Source of the DNA: Acidiferrobacter thiooxydans
Lineage (GTDB): Bacteria; Pseudomonadota; Gammaproteobacteria; Acidiferrobacterales; Acidiferrobacteraceae
Direction: 5' to 3'
Length of the DNA stretch: 64,000 nucleotides
Assembly (NCBI RefSeq): GCF_003333315.1
Contig: NZ_PSYR01000001.1
Span: 1,266,501 to 1,330,500, forward strand
In this document: in pieces, positions 1 through 8,348 of the stretch
Numbering within the stretch: position 1 is the first letter of the stretch
Layout: each line of letters opens with the position of its first letter
Made by a program: the position numbers and the translations under genes
The notes under the pieces: generated by a model
What the model saw: only the letters and a program-made list of their open reading frames with translations
Databases searched by the model: none
Told to the model about the DNA's origin: nothing

Positions 1-331
1 TGCCGGGCGGCGGATCCGGGCCGGGATCACGGCGCCTTTGGCGGGGCGTTCACAGCAGACCGTGAGCGGGGCCAGGATGCGGCGGGGCGGCGCTTGGCGC
101 AAGTCCCTAGGCGCTCGTCCGGCTTGGGCCCGCTTAGGGCAGGTCTTGCGCGTGGCGGTCCACCAGCGACGCCGGTGTTCCTCCGGGAACCGCCGGATGC
201 GAGATTGCGCGCTCGGTGGCGCGAGTCGGTGTGAGGAGGTGCCCCTTCGGCTACTCGCTGGCACGGGCTATGCAAGGATTATCGGGGGACTATGCAGGGA
301 TTATCAGGGAACAAGGAACCGAGGGTACGAG
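1..331. other. Leader region without a convincing gene
   Basis: Open frames exist here, including an in-frame extension of the downstream cyclase from a TTG at 38, but their Arg/Gly/Pro-rich translations resemble no protein family and look like GC-rich background. The only structured element is a tandem 22-bp repeat at 268-311 just before the cyclase gene. Confidence 0.6.
268..311 (+). repeat. Tandem 22-bp direct repeat upstream of the cyclase gene
   Basis: Two adjacent 22-bp units (268-289 and 290-311) share the core CTATGCARGGATTATC and agree at 19 of 22 positions. The period equals about two helical turns and the block ends 20 bp before the cyclase start codon. This is the geometry of a paired operator for a DNA-binding regulator. 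Function is inference. Confidence 0.6.
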
Positions 332-1747
332 ATGGGTCAGGACGGGGAGGAGTATCTGGTACTGACGCTCGGTCAGGCGCCGGCCACGGCCTCGGTGCGT
401 ATGGCCGCCGCCGCCATTATCGGGACGCTTGCGGTGGTGACACTCGTGGTCGCCACGCACGCCCGGGCCCCGATGCTCATCCTGCCGGGTTTTCTGCCGG
501 CCCTTGCCCCATTGACCGCGCTCGCCGACATGTTGACCGCCTACCTGTTATGGGGGCAGGCACGGGCCGGCGAGGAGCCGGCACTGGCGCTGCTGGCGGT
601 CACCTATCTCGGCAGTGCGGTCTTGGTGGCGGCCAACGCCTGGCTCTTTCCGGCGGCGTTTTTCGTGGCCAGAGGACGCATGGGCGAGGCCTCAGCCTGG
701 CTATGGGTCTTCTGGCACGCGCTCTTTGCCGGCGGCGTCACGGCCTATGGCCTGTACCCGGCCGCCTGGTCGCGCCCCGCGAACTTCCCGCGCGTCGCGC
801 GACGCAGCGCCGGGATCATGGCGATTTTGGTGGTCGTGGCCGTGACGCTGGCGCGATCGGGGTCTCTGCCGGCGCTTGTCGGCAGTGCGCGCTTTCATGT
901 GCCCGCCTTTCTGATGGCCTTGATGCCGGTTGCCATGGTATTGGCGATGGTGGCGCTGGCTTATGGCCGCAGGGCACGGACCGTACTCGATACCTGGCTA
1001 TTCGTGGCCATGGCCGGGATATGGTGTGACGCCGCGCTCATGCATCGCGGGGCGGGGCGGTTTAGCGTCGGCTGGTATGCCGCCCACGCCGTGAGCCTCG
1101 CGGCGTCCCTGGCGGTGCTCCTTGGCTGTTTGGCGGAGGTGAACCGTCTCTATGGCCGGCTCGTGTGGCGCGAGGCGCGCATGAATCACGCCAATGCCCA
1201 CCTGCGCGCCGTAAACAGCGAATTGAGCACCATCGCCGAGCGCGACGCCCTGACGCAGCTTTTGAACCGCCGTGCCGTCTTTCAGCATCTGAGCGAGCAC
1301 TTCGAGGCCTGGCGTCTGGGCGATGCGCCGTTTGGCATCCTCATGATCGATCTCGATCATTTCAAGATGATCAACGATGAACGGGGGCATCTCGCCGGCG
1401 ACGAGGTGTTGGCACAGGTCGCCGCGCGTCTGCGTATGACGGTGCGTAGAAGCGATGTCGTCGGACGCTATGGCGGCGAGGAGTTTCTGGTGGTGTTGCC
1501 GGGCACCGGTGCGCAAGGCGTGCGCGCCACCGCCGCGAAGCTGCTCGAGGCGGTGCGCAGTACGCCTTTCGGGTACCAGGACCGGCTGATCCCAGTGACC
1601 GTGAGCATCGGCGCGACGTGCGTGGATGACAAGGATGCTGACGCCGACAGTATCATTGCCCGCGCTGATCGCGCCCTTTATGCCGCCAAGCGCGATGGGC
1701 GGGATCGTCAGGTGTGGGCGGACCCTGCGGCGGACCAGTGTGCCTGA
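332..1747 (+). CDS. Membrane diguanylate cyclase (MASE-type sensor plus GGDEF)
   Basis: This protein should make cyclic di-GMP from two GTP at the inner membrane. With the ATG at 332 it is 471 aa. The first ~280 residues are very hydrophobic, with about seven to eight membrane segments, and resemble a MASE4-type integral sensor. A short linker leads to a GGDEF domain (about 305-460). The active-site loop is GGEEF at residues 381-385, and the upstream RRSD at 372-375 supplies the RxxD inhibitory site, so product inhibition is likely. No EAL domain follows. A longer TTG start at 38 would add 98 low-complexity residues and is rejected. The tandem repeat at 268-311 is a candidate control site. 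The input signal is unknown. Confidence 0.88.
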   Translation: MGQDGEEYLVLTLGQAPATASVRMAAAAIIGTLAVVTLVVATHARAPMLILPGFLPALAPLTALADMLTAYLLWGQARAGEEPALALLAVTYLGSAVLVAANAWLFPAAFFVARGRMGEASAWLWVFWHALFAGGVTAYGLYPAAWSRPANFPRVARRSAGIMAILVVVAVTLARSGSLPALVGSARFHVPAFLMALMPVAMVLAMVALAYGRRARTVLDTWLFVAMAGIWCDAALMHRGAGRFSVGWYAAHAVSLAASLAVLLGCLAEVNRLYGRLVWREARMNHANAHLRAVNSELSTIAERDALTQLLNRRAVFQHLSEHFEAWRLGDAPFGILMIDLDHFKMINDERGHLAGDEVLAQVAARLRMTVRRSDVVGRYGGEEFLVVLPGTGAQGVRATAAKLLEAVRSTPFGYQDRLIPVTVSIGATCVDDKDADADSIIARADRALYAAKRDGRDRQVWADPAADQCA

Positions 1748-1772
1748 CATCGGGGGGCGGATGTCAGGCACA
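1739..1772 (+). terminator. Perfect 12-bp hairpin at the end of the cyclase gene
   Basis: Arms TGTGCCTGACAT (1739-1750) and ATGTCAGGCACA (1761-1772) are perfectly complementary around a 10-nt G-rich loop. The left arm contains the stop codon. No T-run follows, so it is either a weak or Rho-assisted terminator or a 3'-end stabilising structure. Confidence 0.5.
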
Positions 1773-2149
1773 GGGGCGGGGAGTTATCCGCGGCCGGATA
1801 GTCGTTCCTTCCTCCCCATCTCACCGAATGGCCATTGGCCTTCGTCAAACTTGACCACGCTCGCTCGTGAAGCGGGCTAAGGGCGCGCAGGGCCCGCGCA
1901 TCGTCCAGGGACTTTAGGATCTCGCCGCCGGCCTTGGGTCTCGTGCATTGCCGCGATCGCCGATGGAGAGGCCCGCGCCAAGGTATGGGCCGCCCTCCGG
2001 ATCGAGTGGGCACAGGGCCGTTATTGTGCATCGCCACGATTTGAGGATAGGCCGGGGATGTTCAGGGACAGGGTCAGGATGATGAAGTCTCCTGGGACTC
2101 CATGGCGGATTCCGCGTTATCATGGAGCCTCACCCCACGGAGGTCACGC
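1748..2149. other. Intergenic, no gene seen
   Basis: Apart from the hairpin at its left edge, nothing recognisable is present. Open frames on the minus strand translate to Pro/Arg/His-rich sequence without family character. The last 15 bases carry the GGAGG ribosome site of the next gene. Confidence 0.55.
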
Positions 2150-2488
2150 ATGAAGGTCGCCTATATCTTCACCACCCAAGGCCACACGGTTTCTTACAAA
2201 TTGGGCAAAATGATCCTACCTCAGCTCGAGGCGGGTGTGCATGGCGTGGATGTGGTTGGCATGTTCTTCTTCGAAGATAATAATTACGTTCTGGTGCGGG
2301 GCAATCCCTTGGGTGAGCGCCTGGCAACGGTCGCCCGCGCGCAAGGGATGTTGTTGATGGGATGCGATCAATGCTGCTATGAGCGTGGGATTGCAGAATC
2401 CCTGGTGGATGGGGCTGTAATCGGGTGTTTCCCCAATCTCTACCGGGCATTGGCCCCCGCAGCCCCCGATCATGTGATCACCCTCTGA
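2150..2488 (+). CDS. DsrE-superfamily protein with a C-x2-CC motif
   Basis: A 112-aa soluble protein. The start MKVAYIFTTQGHTVSYKLGK, the MFFFEDN segment and the Cys-rich turn GCDQCCYE (C72, C75, C76) identify the DsrE/DsrF/TusD superfamily, whose members pass sulfane sulfur on cysteine or regulate sulfur metabolism. The triple-Cys motif recalls the SaoD-type subgroup rather than classical TusD, which has one conserved Cys. Start chosen for GGAGG six bases before ATG 2150. It stands alone, with no tusBC or dsr genes beside it, so the acceptor is unknown. Sulfur trafficking or thiol sensing is inference. Confidence 0.75.
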   Translation: MKVAYIFTTQGHTVSYKLGKMILPQLEAGVHGVDVVGMFFFEDNNYVLVRGNPLGERLATVARAQGMLLMGCDQCCYERGIAESLVDGAVIGCFPNLYRALAPAAPDHVITL

Positions 2489-3036
2489 AAAGACGGCAGG
2501 GATAGCGCGGAAACTGAAACGAGCTTGGCGTTTATGAAACCGAACCGTTCATGGGCGGCCGGACGAGCGCGGTGACGGCGCCTTGGTGCGATGGCCCGAA
2601 ACGGGGGTGATAGACCCGTGCCGCGGGGGCAGATCCTTTAGGTCTTTTCGTGTCAGGAAGAGAAGATAAGGATCGGTAGGGCTGGGCGCTTGCGGATGGG
2701 CCCTATGCAGTCCTGAAAGGTGGCATCAAGGGGTCTCGCGGCCTCGATCTAGGGGCCGCCTTATCAGCCATGGATCTTGAGTTCCTCTCGTTCGCCCGTA
2801 TCCTTGTCGAACGTATCGCGATCGGCAAAGACGGTATCGCCTGGCCTTGCCGGGATCCGATACGGGGAGAGGACCGGGATCTGTAGGGACCCTTGCATGA
2901 CCTCAGGGATGGCCAAAGCAGATGCCGGCACCAGGATGGTGTTGCTGTGGGAGTTGCGTATTATCCCTTTCCGAGCCGGATCCGGGCGGCGGCCTACCAA
3001 GGGTGGCCACCGGTGTCGGGGACCGAGGAGGCCGGC
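2489..3036. other. Intergenic with a possible minus-strand mini-gene
   Basis: No plus-strand gene is convincing. On the minus strand 2764-2898 carries the tail of a frame with unusually protein-like composition (separate entry). The rest looks non-coding. Confidence 0.5.
2764..2898 (-). CDS. Possible 44-aa protein or gene fragment
   Basis: The minus-strand frame ends with a balanced sequence (MQGSLQIPVLSPYRIPARPG, then an acidic/basic stretch ending in ELKIHG) unlike the Arg/Pro-rich noise nearby. An ATG at 2898 is preceded by TGAGG, only three or four bases away. The protein-like character may extend some 15 codons further upstream (a NTILVPASALAIPEV stretch), which suggests the 3' remnant of a longer gene. 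Family not recognised. It may be chance. Confidence 0.3.
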   Translation of the reverse strand: MQGSLQIPVLSPYRIPARPGDTVFADRDTFDKDTGEREELKIHG

Positions 3037-3417
3037 ATGATGATACAGTCCTATGCGGCCGATGCGATCCTGATCGTGCACTTCGCCTACGTGGCGTTCG
3101 TGGCGAGCGGCTTCCTGCTGATCCCGCTGGGGGCGTGGCGCGTGTGGCGGTGGACGCGTAGTGTCCGCTATCGGGTCCTCCATGGTGTCGCGATCGGCTA
3201 TGTGGCGTGCGAGCAGCTGCTTGGCATCACCTGCCCTTTGACGCTCTGGGAATACCGGTTGCGCGGTGGCGAAGGCGCGCCGCGTGCCTTCGTGCCGCGA
3301 CTGTTGCAGGCGATACTCTTCCATGCATGGCCGCCGATGGTGTTTACCGGACTCTACCTGGGACTCGTGGCGTTGGCAGTATTCTATTGGTGGCGGTTGC
3401 CACCCGATCATTACTGA
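3037..3417 (+). CDS. DUF2784 membrane protein
   Basis: A 126-aa inner-membrane protein with three or four hydrophobic segments. The pattern VHFAYVAFVASGF, then GVAIGYVACEQLLGITCPLT with a Cys, then FHAWPPMVFTGLYLGLVAL matches the DUF2784 family; its function is unknown. ATG 3037 (MMIQSYAAD) is chosen because GAGGAGG lies close upstream and the hydrophobic segment begins soon after; upstream in-frame sequence is not family-like. It is 84 bp from uppP on the same strand. Confidence 0.75.
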   Translation: MMIQSYAADAILIVHFAYVAFVASGFLLIPLGAWRVWRWTRSVRYRVLHGVAIGYVACEQLLGITCPLTLWEYRLRGGEGAPRAFVPRLLQAILFHAWPPMVFTGLYLGLVALAVFYWWRLPPDHY

Positions 3418-3501
3418 AAGGCGAGCGCGCGGTGCCCGCGGTCGCCTTGGCGCATGCGGGCCGGTCCTTTATACTGCCGCGAACACATCGAGGGACGCGG
3501 G

Positions 3502-4329
3502 ATGCAGTTGGGGCAGATGTTGGTGTTGGCGGTGGTTCAGGGCGTCACCGAGCTTTTTCCGATCAGTAGCCTAGGCCACAGCGTCCTCATCCGCACCATC
3601 CTCGGTTGGCACATCGCCAAGGCGAGCCCCGACTTCCTGCCGTTTTTGGTGGTCCTCCATGTCGGTACCGCAAGCGCCCTGCTGCTCTATTTCTGGCGGG
3701 ATTGGCGCGACATCCTGGTGGGACTCTGGCGCGCGCGCGGGCGGGCGCGCAACGAGCACGCGCGGCTCTTCTGGTTGCTGGTGGTGGCGTCGATACCGGC
3801 GGGTCTCATCGGCCTTCTGTTCGAAAAGAAGATCAAGCTGCTGTTTGCCAATCTGCTGGTGGCGGCGACCTTTCTCATGGTGAACGGTGTCGTGCTCCTG
3901 ATCGGCGATGTCTTGAAGAAGCGCCGTCCGGACCACACGCTTGAGCACATGAATTGGAGCAAGGCGCTCATCATAGGGGCCGCCCAGGCGCTCGCGCTTA
4001 TACCGGGCATGTCGCGCTCAGGGGTGACGGTGGTAGCCGGTCTTGGCAAGGGCTTCGACTACGCAGTGGCGGCGCGCTTTTCGTTTCTCATGGCGACGCC
4101 GATCATAGGTGCGGCGGCGCTGCTCGAGGTTCCGAAGCTCTTTCGGATTACGGGCCACGTGGATCTCGGCGGGATCTTTCTGTCGGGCGCTCTCGCCGGG
4201 GTGTTCGCCTACCTCAGTACCTGGATCCTGATGCGCTATTTTCGCAAACAGGAGGTGCAGGCCTTGCGTCCGTTCGGCTATTACTGCCTGGCGGCCGGGG
4301 CCGCGGCGCTCGCCTGGTACTTTGTCTAG
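3502..4329 (+). CDS. uppP: Undecaprenyl-diphosphatase UppP/BacA
   Basis: This inner-membrane enzyme recycles undecaprenyl pyrophosphate to the monophosphate lipid carrier for peptidoglycan and O-antigen synthesis, and confers bacitracin tolerance. At 275 aa from ATG 3502 it has family length and about eight membrane segments. Motif 1 is QGVTELFPISSLGHS near residue 12, differing slightly from the usual TEFLPISSTGH but keeping the catalytic Gln/Glu and Ser. Motif 2 is PGMSRSG at 168-174. An upstream in-frame extension from 3454 adds a non-hydrophobic tail and is less likely. Confidence 0.93.
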   Translation: MQLGQMLVLAVVQGVTELFPISSLGHSVLIRTILGWHIAKASPDFLPFLVVLHVGTASALLLYFWRDWRDILVGLWRARGRARNEHARLFWLLVVASIPAGLIGLLFEKKIKLLFANLLVAATFLMVNGVVLLIGDVLKKRRPDHTLEHMNWSKALIIGAAQALALIPGMSRSGVTVVAGLGKGFDYAVAARFSFLMATPIIGAAALLEVPKLFRITGHVDLGGIFLSGALAGVFAYLSTWILMRYFRKQEVQALRPFGYYCLAAGAAALAWYFV

Positions 4330-4349
4330 GCGCGTGTCGGGCCGTTATC

Positions 4350-5996
4350 TCACGGCCAGTGGTCGCCCGGTAGCCGGCAGGCCTGAGCGAAGTGTGGCGG
4401 GGTGAGGACGGTATCGCGCGCCGGGCGCGTGCGATCCGGTTCGGGGTAATCGCGCGAGTAGTGCAGGCCGCGGCTTTCGGTGCGCGATTGCGCGGAGCGA
4501 ATGATGAGCTCGGCCACCTGCACGAGATTACGCAATTCGATCAGGTCGTTTGAGATCTTGAAGTTGGCGTAGTACTCGTGGATCTCCTGGTTCAGGAGCG
4601 CCACGCGGTGGAGGGCGCGCTCCAGGCGCTTATTGGTGCGCACGATACCGACATAATCCCACATGAAACGCCGCAGCTCTTCCCAATTGTGCGATACCAC
4701 GACGCCCTCGTCGGCGTCGGTTACGCGGCTCTCGTCCCATGGCGGGAGCGCGACCGGCGGGTGGCTTGTGGCGAGGCCCGTGATGGCATCCAAGGCGGCG
4801 GCGCGTCCGAGCACGAGGCATTCGAGCAGCGAGTTGCTGGCCAGGCGGTTGGCGCCATGAAGCCCCGTGTAGGCGCATTCGCCGATGGCGTAGAGGGCGG
4901 CGAGATCGGTGCGGCCGCGCAGGTCGGTGAGGATGCCGCCGCAGGTGTAGTGGGCGGCGGGCACCACCGGGATGGGGCCCTGCGCCATGTCATAACCAAA
5001 GCCCAGGCAGCGTTCATAGATATTCGGGAAGTGATCGACGATGAACGCGCGCCCCTTATGGCTGATATCGAGGCCGACGGCATCGAGACCTAGACGTTTC
5101 ATCTCGCTGTCGATGGCGCGCGCCACGATGTCGCGTGGCGCGAGTTCCGCGCGCGCATCGTAGTCGGGCATAAAGCGCGTCCCGTCGGGCAACAGCAAGA
5201 GGCCGCCCTCGCCCCGCACGGCCTCGGAGATCAGGAAGGATTTGGCCTGCGGATGATAGAGGCAGGTCGGATGGAACTGCACGAACTCCAGGTTGGCCGT
5301 GCGGCAACCCGCGCGCCAGGCCATGCTGATGCCGTCGCCTGTGGAGGTGTCGGGGTTGCTGCTGTAGAGATAGGCCTTGGAGGCGCCGCCGGTGGCGAGC
5401 GCGGTGAGGCGCGCGCCATAGGCGTCGACCGTCCCGGTGGTCTTGTTCAGGGCATAGAGCCCGAGGCAGCGGTTGGGCCCGCTTACGCCGAGTTTGGCGC
5501 TGGTGATGAGGTCGACTGCGATGTGATCGGTGAGGATATGGATGCGCGGGTGGGCCGCGGCCTTGGCGGCCAATGTGGTCTCGACCGCCCGCCCGGTGGC
5601 ATCGGCGGCATGTACCACGCGCCGCTGGCTGTGGCCGCCCTCGCGCGTGAGATGGTAGCGGCCGTCGTGGGTGGTAAACGGCGCACCCTCGGCGATCAGC
5701 CAGCGGATCGCCTGCGGGGCATGCTCCACCACGAACCGTACCGCACTCTCCCGGCACAGGCCGGCGCCGGCATCGAGCGTGTCCTGGACGTGCGACTCGA
5801 ACGAGTCCTCTGGACTCAGGACCGCGGCGATCCCCCCCTGCGCATAGAGGCTCGAACCATCGACCAAACCGTCTTTGGCAAACAGTGCCACGCGGCCGTG
5901 GTCAGCCAGATGCAGGGCCATGGTCAGTCCGGCGAGTCCGGAGCCTATGATCGCAAAATCGAAGTCATGGGGTTTGGGGTCTGCGGGTTTCTTCAT
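4350..5996 (-). CDS. nadB: L-aspartate oxidase NadB
   Basis: Oxidises L-aspartate to iminoaspartate with FAD, the first step of de novo NAD synthesis in the cytoplasm. The 548-aa protein begins with the FAD-binding GSGLAG at residues 18-23. It carries the succinate-dehydrogenase-type core motifs [23 protein letters not shown] and FVQFHPTCL, plus [20 protein letters not shown] near the C-terminus. Length and motif order are complete. It is divergent from rpoE, as in many gammaproteobacteria, and convergent with uppP. Confidence 0.96.
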   Translation of the reverse strand: MKKPADPKPHDFDFAIIGSGLAGLTMALHLADHGRVALFAKDGLVDGSSLYAQGGIAAVLSPEDSFESHVQDTLDAGAGLCRESAVRFVVEHAPQAIRWLIAEGAPFTTHDGRYHLTREGGHSQRRVVHAADATGRAVETTLAAKAAAHPRIHILTDHIAVDLITSAKLGVSGPNRCLGLYALNKTTGTVDAYGARLTALATGGASKAYLYSSNPDTSTGDGISMAWRAGCRTANLEFVQFHPTCLYHPQAKSFLISEAVRGEGGLLLLPDGTRFMPDYDARAELAPRDIVARAIDSEMKRLGLDAVGLDISHKGRAFIVDHFPNIYERCLGFGYDMAQGPIPVVPAAHYTCGGILTDLRGRTDLAALYAIGECAYTGLHGANRLASNSLLECLVLGRAAALDAITGLATSHPPVALPPWDESRVTDADEGVVVSHNWEELRRFMWDYVGIVRTNKRLERALHRVALLNQEIHEYYANFKISNDLIELRNLVQVAELIIRSAQSRTESRGLHYSRDYPEPDRTRPARDTVLTPPHFAQACRLPGDHWP

Positions 5997-6178
5997 CGGT
6001 GATGCAACGCGCCGGCGGGTTTTGCGCTATCATAGTGGCTTTGGTCCTTATTGCAAAACGAGTCGTCGAAGCGATAGATACGCCCACCTATGCCAACTGC
6101 CATGGATACCGCAAAATCTTTGCCGAGGAGCGAACCTTTTCCCATGGCCGTGGTCACTTACAAGTGGTAGGAAGCCCT

Positions 6179-6766
6179 TTGAACGACAACTCGGACCAGA
6201 GCCTCGATCAGGAACTGGTGGCGCGCGTCAAGAAGGGCGAGAAGGGCGCTTTCGATCTGCTGGTGCGTAAGTACCAGCACAAGATTGCGAAGCTCGTGGC
6301 CCGCTACGTGTACGACAGGACCGAGGTCGAGGATGTCACCCAGGAGGCCTTCATCAAGGCCTACCGGGCGTTGAACGGCTTTCGTGGAGAGAGCGCGTTC
6401 TATACTTGGCTGTATCGCATCGCGATCAATACCGCCAAGAATCATCTGGTGTTCCAGGGGCGGCGGCCGCCGTCTTCCGACCTCGAGGCTGACGAAATGG
6501 AGTTGGCCGAAGAAGGTTCGAGTCTGCGCGAGATTGCGACGCCCGAACACAGCGTATTAACCGATGAGATCGCACGCACCGTGACGCGGGTGCTGGAGGC
6601 CTTACCGGAGGATTTGCGGACGGCCATTACCCTGCGCGAGATAGAAGGGTTAAGCTACGAAGAGATCGCCGCGATCATGGAATGCCCCATCGGCACCGTC
6701 CGGTCACGGATCTTCCGGGCGCGCGAGGCGATAGACAAGGAATTGAAGCCGTTGCTTGAGCTGTGA
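6179..6766 (+). CDS. rpoE: RNA polymerase sigma-E factor RpoE (AlgU)
   Basis: Extracytoplasmic-function sigma factor for the envelope-stress response. From the TTG at 6179 it is 195 aa, the family length. Region 2 contains DVTQEAFIKAYRALNGFRG and FYTWLYRIAINTAKN; region 4 contains LPEDLRTAITLREIEGLSYE and IGTVRSRIFRAREAID. Start reasoning: AGGAAG sits just upstream of TTG 6179 and homologues begin about ten residues before the QELVARV stretch; longer in-frame starts back to 5999 add unrelated sequence. It heads an operon with its anti-sigma rseA, then rseB and mucD. Confidence 0.95.
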   Translation: MNDNSDQSLDQELVARVKKGEKGAFDLLVRKYQHKIAKLVARYVYDRTEVEDVTQEAFIKAYRALNGFRGESAFYTWLYRIAINTAKNHLVFQGRRPPSSDLEADEMELAEEGSSLREIATPEHSVLTDEIARTVTRVLEALPEDLRTAITLREIEGLSYEEIAAIMECPIGTVRSRIFRAREAIDKELKPLLEL

Positions 6767-6792
6767 TGGGTCTTCGTGGGCGGAGAGGGTGT

Positions 6793-7371
6793 ATGAAAGA
6801 GACACTGTCGGCGTTGATGGATGCGGAACTGGAGGCGAAGGAGCGCGGAAAGCTGCTGGATGTGGTGGTGGAGGACAGTGCGTTGCAGGCGCTCTGGGGC
6901 CGCTATCACATGACGCGCGCGATCCTGCGCGGAGAGTGGGACGGCAAGCCGCTCGCCGACCTGTCGGCGCATGTCCTCGCGGCGCTGGCCGAGGACGAGG
7001 CGGCGCCCGCGACACCGACCTTCTGGGGTCCGCTCGGGCGCCAGCGGGGATGGCAGGTGGCGCGTTTTGCACTCGCCGCGTCGTTGACCGCCGCCACCGC
7101 GCTGTTTGCGTTGCGCGTGGCGGTGGTGGGTACGCCATCGGCCGGGGTATCACCGGCGTCGGTCCAGACGGCGCTCGCATCACCCTTGCCGACGCCGCCA
7201 CGTTACGTGGAAAGGGCGCACTGGCAGGGGCCCCAGTGGCGACGTCGGCTCAACGCCTTCCTGCTCGAGCATTCGGCGGTTGCGCCGCTTGCCGGGATCA
7301 ATGGCCTCTCCTATGTCCGATTGGCGGCCTATAACGGCCCGCCGGCACAGGGGGTACGGAATAAGCCATGA
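6793..7371 (+). CDS. rseA: Anti-sigma-E factor RseA (MucA)
   Basis: A single-pass inner-membrane protein whose cytoplasmic part holds RpoE inactive until regulated proteolysis. It is 192 aa from ATG 6793. The N-terminus METLSALMDAE-like region (KETLSALMDAELEAKERGKL) and the WGRYHMTRAILRGE stretch match the RseA N-terminal domain. One membrane segment lies near residues 93-112. The periplasmic part is short, ending in LSYVRLAAYNG. It starts 26 bp after rpoE and overlaps rseB by 4 bp, so it is co-translated. Confidence 0.9.
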   Translation: MKETLSALMDAELEAKERGKLLDVVVEDSALQALWGRYHMTRAILRGEWDGKPLADLSAHVLAALAEDEAAPATPTFWGPLGRQRGWQVARFALAASLTAATALFALRVAVVGTPSAGVSPASVQTALASPLPTPPRYVERAHWQGPQWRRRLNAFLLEHSAVAPLAGINGLSYVRLAAYNGPPAQGVRNKP

Positions 7372-8348
7372 AGGGTCGGCGGCCGCTGTGGGCCGCGGGC
7401 CTTGTGTTGATCAGCGGCGCAGCCTTTGCCGACAGTGCGCGTGTCTGGCTCGAACGTATGCAGAATGCCGCGCGTACTCTCAATTACACCGGTACCTTCG
7501 TTTATCGCCATGACCGCCTGTTGTCGGCCATGCGCATCGTGCATCGCGTGGCCCACGGCCGGGTGACCGAGCGTCTCACCACCCTCGATGGGCGTCGCCA
7601 GGTGATCATCCGTCGCCATGGACAGATCCAATGCTATTTGCCCCATGATCACGTGGAGTTCATCGAGCAGCGGGTCATGGCCTTGAAGGCCTTCCCGGCG
7701 CTCATACCCACTCACCTAAAGACCCTGCGCCGGTACTATGCGATTCATCTCGGCGGGCTGGGGCGCGTGGCCGGGGCGGTGGCGAGGCTCGTGGTGATCG
7801 ACCCGCGTGACGACTTCCGCTATGGATATAGGCTGTGGGCGGACCGCAAGAACGGCCTGTTGCTGAAGGCCACGGTCATAAACCAGGGCGGCAAGGCCAT
7901 CGAGCAATTTCTGTTCGCCCATCTCCATCTGCGGCGCACGATTCCCGCCTCGGCCGTTGGACCGATTGGCGTAGGGCACGCCGACACCTATAAAGAGGAA
8001 CGGGGCGAGCTGTTTCCCGATCCCACGCCGACCTGGACGGTGACGCGGGTGCCTCCGGGATTTCGGTTGGCCATGCACCTCATGCGGCGCATGGCCGGAC
8101 ACAAGGGGATCGTGCAGCATCTGGTCTATTCGGACGGTCTCGCGGGGGTATCGGTATTCATAGGGCGGCGCGCGCCGCGCAAGCCGGTCCATGCGCAGCT
8201 CTATCGCCTGGGGGCCTTGCACGTCTTTCGCGCGGTCGTGGACCATAGGATGGTGACAGCACTTGGGGATGTACCGACCTTGACGGTCGAGACCATGGCG
8301 CTGTCGGTGCGACCGCTCACCCGGAGGCTCGGGCCCGCGGCGCCCTGA
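7368..8348 (+). CDS. rseB: Periplasmic sigma-E regulator RseB (MucB)
   Basis: Binds periplasmic RseA and protects it from DegS-type cleavage; in the family it senses mislocalised lipid or LPS. The 326-aa protein begins with a signal peptide (cleavage near AAFADS). It has the MucB/RseB N-terminal domain with WLERMQNAARTLNYTGTFVY, followed by the C-terminal domain with the GVSVFIG strand. ATGA overlap with rseA. Confidence 0.9.
   Translation: MKGRRPLWAAGLVLISGAAFADSARVWLERMQNAARTLNYTGTFVYRHDRLLSAMRIVHRVAHGRVTERLTTLDGRRQVIIRRHGQIQCYLPHDHVEFIEQRVMALKAFPALIPTHLKTLRRYYAIHLGGLGRVAGAVARLVVIDPRDDFRYGYRLWADRKNGLLLKATVINQGGKAIEQFLFAHLHLRRTIPASAVGPIGVGHADTYKEERGELFPDPTPTWTVTRVPPGFRLAMHLMRRMAGHKGIVQHLVYSDGLAGVSVFIGRRAPRKPVHAQLYRLGALHVFRAVVDHRMVTALGDVPTLTVETMALSVRPLTRRLGPAAP

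Noticed and set aside
6131-6160. GAACCTT-containing stretch as a sigma-E autoregulated promoter for rpoE
   Set aside because: A convincing -10 at the correct distance could not be found by eye; position is tempting but not enough to call.
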